This document shows positions 1 to 4,293 of a stretch of DNA of 6,046 bases, in pieces. Position 1 is the stretch's first letter; each line of letters begins with the position of its first letter. The position numbers were made by a program, and so were the translations under genes. The stretch is from Clostridiales bacterium (GTDB lineage: Bacteria; Bacillota; Clostridia; Lachnospirales; WQUN01): the NCBI GenBank assembly GCA_031271275.1, contig JAISWA010000260.1, positions 1 through 6,046 on the forward strand, in the 5' to 3' direction. The notes under the pieces were generated by a model. It was given only the letters and a program-made list of their open reading frames with translations. It was not told the DNA's origin and made no database searches.

Positions 1-558
1 ATTCTGGATATAACGTCCGATTACAGTCAGATACCCAAAGGCGCCACCGTTACTTTTAAGATTTACACCGACCTTAACGCCGAAAGGGTGGAGTGCGTCT
101 ACGACGGGATAACCGTTCCCGCGCAAAACACCGAGATCACTTTGTCGCGGCAGGCGGTCTGGGAAGTTATATGCTTGCCCTCGAGCACGCAGGTTATTTA
201 TTTTAACGCGTATACCGCGGGTTCCGCCGGCGCTTCGTTTACGCAGTCAAAAAGCATGACGGTGCTGCCCTATGAACCCGAACCGCCGGTGGTGATTGAT
301 TCCATCCGCTCCGCGAACAATTCCGGCAGAAACTCCGGCACCGTCACCTTATCCATCCGCACCAGTATGGAAGCGGAATATGTATGGACGGTGTACAACG
401 GCCACAAAACCTACGCCCAGTTTGAGCACGCGCGAAACGGGCTGAGAACATGGCTTGTCACCCTGACGAGCGACGGAACCGGAAGCGCGTCCGTTTACGC
501 CAACAAAGTCGATTCCGACATTTACGCGGTGTCAACTTCGCACAGTATGTCGAATTAA
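1..558 (+). CDS. C-terminal part of a tandem Ig-like repeat surface/secreted protein (5' end outside window)
   Basis: The frame is open from base 1 to the TAA at 556-558, giving 185 residues of a larger protein whose start lies upstream. Two repeats of about 75 residues are visible, roughly residues 12-90 and 110-185. Each has a TVT-x-x-I-x-T strand, then AE-x-V-x-x-VY-x-G, a central Trp-x-Val strand, and a final strand near VYxNxY/VYANK ending in S-x-SM. A Pro/Glu-rich linker (about residues 90-98) separates them. This beta-rich Ser/Thr-rich pattern is typical of bacterial Ig-like extracellular modules used as spacers or binding domains in surface proteins. The protein stops right at the end of the second repeat; there is no LPxTG-type sorting signal, C-terminal membrane helix or other anchor, so any anchor or catalytic domain must be N-terminal and out of view. 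Function cannot be named. The next gene is convergent. Confidence 0.75.
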   Translation: MLDITSDYSQIPKGATVTFKIYTDLNAERVECVYDGITVPAQNTEITLSRQAVWEVICLPSSTQVIYFNAYTAGSAGASFTQSKSMTVLPYEPEPPVVIDSIRSANNSGRNSGTVTLSIRTSMEAEYVWTVYNGHKTYAQFEHARNGLRTWLVTLTSDGTGSASVYANKVDSDIYAVSTSHSMSN

Positions 559-573
559 AATATATTGACAGTT

Positions 574-894
574 TTACTTCATCAACCCGAAGAAAAGCGC
601 CCCGGCAATCACAACGCACCCGAGCAGCGTCACCATGTTAAGGATAAAGTCGAACCGGCTTTTGCCCGTTTTTCTCGCGGCCCCCGCCTTTGCGGGAGCC
701 GCGCTTTGTTTAAACTGATGCAAGCCTGCCCTGCTTTTTTTAACGAGATAATTGTTGATTATTTTTTCCGCCTCGGAGACGAAGTCCACGGGTATCTTTT
801 CCGGCGGGATTTCTTTGTTAACGATGAAAATGGCCTGGTCGTACCACTTTGTGGCGTCTCCTTTAATCAATATTACGCGCTCGCTGGTTTTCAT
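574..894 (-). CDS. Small uncharacterised protein with C-terminal transmembrane anchor
   Basis: This gene encodes 106 residues. Residues 1-55 form a compact hydrophilic domain (start ERVILIKGD, then KWYDQAIFIVN, PVDFVSEAEKIINNYL). It is followed by an Ala/Lys/Gly-rich linker (about 57-80) and a single hydrophobic helix (about 83-103) ending in a short Lys tail. I infer a cytoplasmic N-domain tethered by a C-terminal membrane anchor. The start is supported by a perfect GGAGGT on the minus strand (bases 901-906), 6 nt before the ATG, while the overlapping plus-strand frames lack a comparable start. The N-terminal motifs remind me of short unannotated proteins in Clostridia, but this is from memory and I cannot name a function. 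It lies divergent to miaB and converges on the surface-protein gene 15 bp away. The linker is encoded by a GC-rich inverted repeat. Confidence 0.8.
   Translation of the reverse strand: MKTSERVILIKGDATKWYDQAIFIVNKEIPPEKIPVDFVSEAEKIINNYLVKKSRAGLHQFKQSAAPAKAGAARKTGKSRFDFILNMVTLLGCVVIAGALFFGLMK
676..703. repeat. GC-rich inverted repeat inside the small gene (possible plus-strand terminator)
   Basis: Two 12-nt arms (676-687 and 692-703) flank a 4-nt loop. One position is mismatched in the plus-strand RNA (C-A) but forms a G-U pair in the minus-strand RNA. On the plus strand it is followed by CTTTGTTT, a weak T-rich stretch, so it could act as an imperfect intrinsic terminator for the surface-protein gene whose stop lies about 120 bp upstream. 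On the minus strand it encodes the Ala/Lys/Gly linker and has no T-tract behind it. Confidence 0.4.
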
Positions 895-900
895 GGCGGG

Positions 901-906
901 ACCTCC
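901..906 (-). promoter_or_regulatory. Ribosome binding site of the small membrane-anchored protein gene
   Basis: The plus-strand sequence ACCTCC reads GGAGGT on the minus strand, 6 nt upstream of the ATG at 892-894. This near-consensus Shine-Dalgarno site decides both strand and start of the small gene. Confidence 0.8.
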
Positions 907-973
907 GGTTATGCTTTTAAATAATCTTCTTCCGAATTTTCGCCGCGCCGCCGTGAAAATATACCTCGCGCCA

Positions 974-997
974 AACGCAGGAACGCGTTGGGCGTTC
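974..997. repeat. Inverted AACGC/GCGTT motifs upstream of the miaB promoter
   Basis: GAACGC (981-986) and GCGTTC (992-997) form a 6-bp inverted repeat with a 5-nt spacer. A further AACGC copy lies at 974-978, and an internal palindrome AACGCGTT lies at 982-989. The cluster sits about 10 bp upstream of the putative -35 region, where an activator or repressor site could lie. No T-tract follows, so it is not a terminator. A regulatory role is speculative. Confidence 0.25.
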
Positions 998-1007
998 GTG
1001 AAAATGC

Positions 1008-1035
1008 TTCAAGCAGGAATAATTTGTGTTATAAT
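1008..1035 (+). promoter_or_regulatory. Extended -10 promoter of miaB
   Basis: A consensus TATAAT at 1030-1035 is preceded by TG at 1027-1028 with one intervening base, a perfect extended -10 element for the housekeeping sigma factor. The -35 is weak: TTCAAG at 1008-1013, 16 bp upstream, matching three of six positions. A strong extended -10 often compensates for this. The predicted transcription start falls about 6-8 bases downstream of the -10, at or next to the ATG at 1042. Confidence 0.65.
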
Positions 1036-1041
1036 CCGCCT

Positions 1042-2448
1042 ATGAATCCAGACATGTATATGCAGCGCCTGCGGGCGCGTACAGATAAAGAAACGCTTGC
1101 GGTCGGCCGCCGCCCGCGTTTTTTTATTAATACCTACGGCTGCCAGATGAACGCGCGGGAATCCGAGCAGCTTTCCGGCGCGTTGGAGTTGGCGGGCTTC
1201 GAGCCCGCGCCGCTTGAAACCGAAGCCGACCTGGTGCTCTACAACACCTGCTGCGTGCGCGAAAACGCGGAAAATAAAATCATCGGCAACCTCGGGCTTT
1301 CCAAATTCCGAAAAGAAACCAAACCGGATTTAATTGTGGTGTTCTGCGGCTGCATGGCAAGGGAAAAAGAAATGCTCGCGTATCTGACGGAACGCCACGG
1401 GTATATCGACATCATCTTCGGCACCAACAACCGCCGCCGCTTTCCGGAAATGCTGTGTAAATTCCTGGAGACGGGGCAACGGGTTATCGATGTGTCCGAC
1501 GACGCGCAAACGGACGCGCCGGAGTCTGACATGGACGCCCGGGCTTTGGTGGCGCGCCACCGCCAATATAAGACCGGCGTGAACGTTATGTACGGCTGCG
1601 ACAATTTTTGCGCTTATTGCATCGTCCCCTATGTGCGGGGGCGGGAGCGCAGCCGCGAACCGGGGGATATTTTGCGGGAGGTCGCCGCGTTGGCGGACGA
1701 CGGCGTAAAAGAAATCATGCTGTTGGGGCAGAACGTAAATTCTTACGGCGCGAATTTAAAAAGCCCCGTCACTTTCGCGGAACTGCTGCGCAAGGTGAAC
1801 GGGGTGGGGAAGCTTTCCCGCATCCGCTTTATGACTTCCCACCCGAAAGATTTTTCCGACGAATTGATTGATGCCCTCCGGGACTGCGAAAAGGTGTGCA
1901 AATCGGTGCATCTGCCCTTGCAGTCGGGCAGCGGCCGCGTCCTCGCGGCGATGAACCGGCGCTATACCCAGGAAGGGTACCTTGCGCTTACGGAGCGGTT
2001 ACGGGCAAGCGTGCCAGGGGTGGCGATTACGACGGACATTATCGTGGGTTTCCCCGGCGAAACGGAGGAAGATTTTTTAGAAACCCTCCGCGTGGTAAAT
2101 CGCGTGCGTTTTGAGGGCGCGTTTACGTTTTTATACTCCAAACGCGAGGGCACGCCCGCGGCGAAAATGAGCGACGCCGTTCCCGCACAAATAATGAAAG
2201 ACCGTTTCAAGCGGCTGCTCGAAACGGTCAATCCCATCATCCTTGCGAAAAACCAGTCGCGGGTCGGCGAAACAGTCCAAGTGATGGCGGAGGACGACCC
2301 GCCCGGCAAAAACGGAACGCTGACCGGCAGGGCGGACGACAACACCCTGGTGCATTTCTGCGGGAAGAACCCGGTCGCCCCCGGCGAACTGCTGAATGTG
2401 CGCATTACCGAAGCGAAAACTTTTTACCTGACCGGAACGGAAGCCTGA
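1042..2448 (+). CDS. miaB: tRNA-2-methylthio-N6-dimethylallyladenosine synthase MiaB
   Basis: This radical-SAM methylthiotransferase converts i6A37 to ms2i6A37 in tRNAs reading UNN codons, in the cytoplasm. The 468 residues show the full family architecture. The N-terminal UPF0004 domain has the auxiliary-cluster cysteines C34 (TYGCQMN), C70 (NTCCVREN) and C104 (CGCMA). The radical-SAM domain has the CxxxCxxC motif C186/C190/C193 (YGCDNFCAYC), followed by IVPYVRGRERSR, the LLGQNVNSYG segment, HLPLQSGS, and the ITTDIIVGFPGETEEDF block. A C-terminal TRAM-type RNA-binding domain spans about residues 400-465. The length is normal for the family. I chose the ATG at 1042. The frame extends up to a TTG at 988, but that would place the TATAAT inside the gene and add a non-conserved leader. 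No Shine-Dalgarno sits in front of 1042 or the in-frame ATG at 1054, suggesting a leaderless message. The MiaB assignment over MtaB or RimO rests on the DNFCAYCIVPYVRGRERSR block and the neighbouring ylbF-mutS genes. Confidence 0.96.
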   Translation: MNPDMYMQRLRARTDKETLAVGRRPRFFINTYGCQMNARESEQLSGALELAGFEPAPLETEADLVLYNTCCVRENAENKIIGNLGLSKFRKETKPDLIVVFCGCMAREKEMLAYLTERHGYIDIIFGTNNRRRFPEMLCKFLETGQRVIDVSDDAQTDAPESDMDARALVARHRQYKTGVNVMYGCDNFCAYCIVPYVRGRERSREPGDILREVAALADDGVKEIMLLGQNVNSYGANLKSPVTFAELLRKVNGVGKLSRIRFMTSHPKDFSDELIDALRDCEKVCKSVHLPLQSGSGRVLAAMNRRYTQEGYLALTERLRASVPGVAITTDIIVGFPGETEEDFLETLRVVNRVRFEGAFTFLYSKREGTPAAKMSDAVPAQIMKDRFKRLLETVNPIILAKNQSRVGETVQVMAEDDPPGKNGTLTGRADDNTLVHFCGKNPVAPGELLNVRITEAKTFYLTGTEA

Positions 2449-2452
2449 CGGT

Positions 2453-3835
2453 TTATCCCCTGTCTCCGGGGTACTTGTTCCGTCTTGCCGCGACGCGGGA
2501 AGTGACCTCCACCGCCGCAAACGCATCCGGTTGGGCGAGGATGCCCTGCAGGGCGGCTATCAGCGCGTCCACATCCTCCTCGGTGTTGTAAATACCAAAG
2601 CTGATTCGCACCATGCCCTTGTGGGAAACGCACGCGGCGTCAAGCCGGTCGGCTTCCGAAGGGACGACCTCCCCCAACAGCCGGTCTACATACGTGTGGG
2701 CGCAGAACTTCGCGTGGCGGACGGCGATGGCCGAATACGCCGCGAGCCGGTCGGCGAGGTCTTCATTTTCGACGGTCTTGAGGTTAAACGTCAGTATGCC
2801 CACCCGGTCTTCTATGTTGTCGCAGTCGCCGTATAAAATGGCGGACGGGACTTCATTGCGCAGCTTGTCAATCGCCCTTCTCAGCAGTGTCTGCTCGTGT
2901 TCCCGTATGTAGTCGAAACCCGCCTCCGACAACAGCTGTATCGCCTTGAGCATTCCCACCACGCCGGGGTAGTTGGGCGAGCCCGCTTCGTAAAGGTCGG
3001 GGGCGTCCGCGTAATCCACGTCGCCGTCGGTTACCGCCTCCACCATTCCGCCCCCGTAAAAGGCGGGCAGGTGTGCGTCAAGCTCCTGCTTGAGACCGAC
3101 AATCGCGCCGCCGCCGTAGGGCGAATACATCTTATGGGCGGAAAACACAAAGAAATCGATATCCTCGTCCCTTCCCTTTTCCCCCAACATGGAAAACGCC
3201 CGGTGCGCCACAATCTGCGCGCCGTCCACGATAATTTTCGCCCCGTAACGGTGGGCAAGCCCCGCGACGGTACGCACGTCGTTCACATAGCCGGTGACGT
3301 TTGAGGCGGCGGCGACGGTGACGTATTTGATTTTTCTGTCATACTTTTGCAGCAGCCGCTCCATGTCCGCGATACGCAGCCGCCCGTCCCCGTCCACGTC
3401 GGCGTAGACGGTACGGCAGCGTTCGCGCCAGGGGAGGTCGTTGGCGTGATGCTCCATGCGCGTGGACAGGACGAGGTCGCGGGGGCTTGTGATTAACGCG
3501 GAGGCGAGCTTGTTCATCCCGTCTGTGGTATTGTTGCAGTACAGCACGGTATACTTCTTGTTGTCCGCCCCGACGAATTTTTTTACGGCGCTGCGCCCTT
3601 CCGTGTATACGACGGTGGAAATTTCCGACTTCTGCCCTTTGCCGCGCCCAATGGAGCCGTAGTACATGAGCTTTTGCCGCACTTCTTCCGCCACGTCGCT
3701 GAAGGCGGGCGTGGTTGCCGCGTTGTCCAGATTGATGGCCGGAACCCGCCTGCCGTTTTTTAATTTGACGAGCGCGTCAATGCCGAGCATACGGCTTCGG
3801 TATTCGTTCCCGGCGCTGTTTTGCGATTTTTTCAT
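2453..3835 (-). CDS. Class V aminotransferase, SufS/NifS-like cysteine desulfurase family
   Basis: This is a PLP-dependent fold-type I enzyme of 460 residues. Recognisable blocks are LDNAATTP (36-43), CNNTTDGMNKLA (100-111), MEHHAND (127-133), IIVDGAQ (201-207), FSAHKMYSPYGGG (231-243), EAGSPNYPG (283-291) and the C-terminal VRISFGIYNTEEDVDALI. By analogy with SufS, H130 stacks on PLP, D204 and Q207 contact it, and K235 is the Schiff-base lysine. C378 in VRHAKFCAH lies where SufS has its catalytic persulfide cysteine, so cysteine desulfurase (or selenocysteine lyase) activity is plausible. It is longer than typical SufS (about 406 residues), with an N-terminal lead before LDNAATTP and an extra C-terminal tail; a GSIGRGKGQ segment replaces the usual NVHRG. 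No sufU/iscU scaffold gene is adjacent. The ATG at 3835 is preferred over the in-frame TTG at 3853 because GGGGGGAA lies 8-9 nt ahead of it. It converges on miaB and diverges from the ylbF gene. Confidence 0.85.
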   Translation of the reverse strand: MKKSQNSAGNEYRSRMLGIDALVKLKNGRRVPAINLDNAATTPAFSDVAEEVRQKLMYYGSIGRGKGQKSEISTVVYTEGRSAVKKFVGADNKKYTVLYCNNTTDGMNKLASALITSPRDLVLSTRMEHHANDLPWRERCRTVYADVDGDGRLRIADMERLLQKYDRKIKYVTVAAASNVTGYVNDVRTVAGLAHRYGAKIIVDGAQIVAHRAFSMLGEKGRDEDIDFFVFSAHKMYSPYGGGAIVGLKQELDAHLPAFYGGGMVEAVTDGDVDYADAPDLYEAGSPNYPGVVGMLKAIQLLSEAGFDYIREHEQTLLRRAIDKLRNEVPSAILYGDCDNIEDRVGILTFNLKTVENEDLADRLAAYSAIAVRHAKFCAHTYVDRLLGEVVPSEADRLDAACVSHKGMVRISFGIYNTEEDVDALIAALQGILAQPDAFAAVEVTSRVAARRNKYPGDRG

Positions 3836-3843
3836 TACATCGA

Positions 3844-3851
3844 TTCCCCCC
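3844..3851 (-). promoter_or_regulatory. Ribosome binding site of the class V aminotransferase gene
   Basis: The minus strand reads GGGGGGAA, 8 nt upstream of the ATG at 3833-3835. The alternative in-frame TTG (3851-3853) overlaps this purine block and has only AT-rich sequence ahead of it, so the site favours the downstream ATG. Confidence 0.6.
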
Positions 3852-3885
3852 AAAAATAATTTTAAAATCGCCCTATAATTAACAT

Positions 3886-3916
3886 ATTATTGGAAAAATG
3901 TATATAAAAATTTCAA
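3886..3916 (-). promoter_or_regulatory. Tentative promoter of the class V aminotransferase gene
   Basis: On the minus strand TTGAAA (3911-3916, five of six to the -35 consensus) is followed after 19 bp by AATAAT (3886-3891, five of six to the -10 consensus). The hexamers are good but the spacer is 2 bp longer than ideal and the region is AT-rich, so chance matches are likely. Confidence 0.3.
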
Positions 3917-3950
3917 AGTTCTTCTTTTTGCGCGCTATTGCGCGGCGCGG

Positions 3951-3979
3951 TTGATTCAATCGCGTCAATAAAGTATATT
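3951..3979 (+). promoter_or_regulatory. Sigma-A type promoter of the ylbF-mutS operon
   Basis: The -35 TTGATT (3951-3956) and -10 TATATT (3974-3979) are separated by exactly 17 bp, matching four and five of six consensus positions. Transcription would begin near 3986, giving a leader of about 23 nt containing the GAGGGG ribosome site. The -10 lies in one of two direct AAGTATAT copies (3971-3978 and 3980-3987). Confidence 0.65.
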
Positions 3980-3993
3980 AAGTATATAAATTT

Positions 3994-3999
3994 GAGGGG
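3994..3999 (+). promoter_or_regulatory. Ribosome binding site of the ylbF-family gene
   Basis: GAGGGG lies 9 nt upstream of the ATG at 4009 and fits a Shine-Dalgarno site. It supports this start for a short gene that would otherwise be easy to dismiss. Confidence 0.65.
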
Positions 4000-4008
4000 C
4001 GGTGCCTT

Positions 4009-4293
4009 ATGTCCGTTTGTTTTGAAAAAGCCCGCGAGCTCGGGGAGCTGATTCTCGCTTCGGAACCTTCGAAGCGCCTTGCCGATATGGAGGCGGAGTA
4101 TAATTCCAGTGTCAAAGACAGTTGCGCCGTCTTTCAAATGCAGCAGGCGCAGCGGAATTTCTATGATTTTGCCAATCAGGTGCTCGGGATTTTAGAGACG
4201 ACCGTTTTTGGCGACTTGGAAAAGGAAGGCGGCTTCGCCAACGGCTGCGCCAACTGCCCTAAACGGAGAAAATCGCAGCGGGAGTGCTTTTAA
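4009..4293 (+). CDS. Short YlbF/YmcA-family (Com_YlbF) regulator with Cys-rich tail
   Basis: This gene encodes 94 residues, almost entirely helical in character. The N-terminus (FEKARELGELILASEPSKRLADMEAEY) matches the start of YlbF/YmcA proteins, whose typical pattern is an A-ELG-x-x-I-x-x-S segment followed by a helical hairpin. The second helix runs from about residue 38 to 65. The tail has C80, C83 and C93 in a CxxC-x9-C arrangement, with additional C4 and C39. In B. subtilis, RicA (YmcA) and RicF (YlbF) act with RicT in a complex affecting mRNA processing by RNase Y, competence, sporulation and biofilm formation, and the complex carries [4Fe-4S] clusters; the cysteines here could serve a similar role. 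It is shorter than B. subtilis YlbF (about 149 residues). Position just before mutS, with miaB one gene away, supports a RicA/YmcA-like identity. Its TAA overlaps the mutS ATG by one base. Confidence 0.75.
   Translation: MSVCFEKARELGELILASEPSKRLADMEAEYNSSVKDSCAVFQMQQAQRNFYDFANQVLGILETTVFGDLEKEGGFANGCANCPKRRKSQRECF
4280..4284 (+). promoter_or_regulatory. Ribosome binding site of mutS inside the ylbF-family gene
   Basis: GGGAG lies within the last codons of the upstream gene, 8 nt before the mutS ATG at 4293. Combined with the TAATG stop-start overlap it indicates translational coupling. Confidence 0.6.

Larger units (their letters stand above)
895..1041. other. Divergent intergenic region between the small membrane-protein gene and miaB
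   Basis: This stretch separates two divergent starts. The miaB side holds the extended -10 promoter and, further upstream, the AACGC/GCGTT inverted motifs. The other side holds only the GGAGGT ribosome site that I can support. A TATATT on the minus strand (958-963) could be a -10 for the small gene but has no recognisable -35 at 16-18 bp. Confidence 0.5.
3836..4008. other. AT-rich divergent intergenic region
   Basis: This stretch lies between the starts of the class V aminotransferase gene and the ylbF-family gene. Most of it is markedly more AT-rich than the flanking genes, apart from a short GC island at 3930-3950 with a small CGCGC/GCGCG hairpin. It carries a convincing plus-strand promoter and a tentative minus-strand one. 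Confidence 0.6.

Noticed and set aside
565..570. Perfect TTGACA between the convergent genes
   Set aside because: No -10-like hexamer occurs 16-18 bp downstream and no plus-strand gene follows it, so it is a chance match.
988..1041. Possible N-terminal extension of MiaB starting at a TTG (988) with AGGAA upstream
   Set aside because: It would place the consensus TATAAT inside the gene and add 18 residues with no family resemblance. The ATG at 1042 gives a normal MiaB length.
1962..2405. 147-codon minus-strand open frame inside miaB
   Set aside because: It is antisense to the conserved C-terminal part of MiaB, has a low-complexity Ser/Arg-rich product and no convincing ribosome site.
2897..3304. 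135-codon plus-strand open frame opposite the class V aminotransferase
   Set aside because: It lies wholly antisense to conserved PLP-enzyme blocks and its product has no recognisable pattern.
3836..3853. In-frame TTG start for the class V aminotransferase, six codons upstream
   Set aside because: The GGGGGGAA block that best serves as ribosome site lies at and after this TTG and is well spaced for the ATG at 3835 instead.
3874..3879. Perfect TATAAT on the plus strand in the divergent intergenic region
   Set aside because: There is no -35-like hexamer at 16-18 bp and the next plus-strand start is about 130 bp away. The TTGATT-17-TATATT pair nearer the gene fits better.
3931..3944. CGCGC/GCGCG hairpin (5-bp stem, 4-nt loop) as a terminator
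   Set aside because: The stem is short and no T-tract follows on either strand; the T-rich stretch lies on the wrong side for the plus strand.
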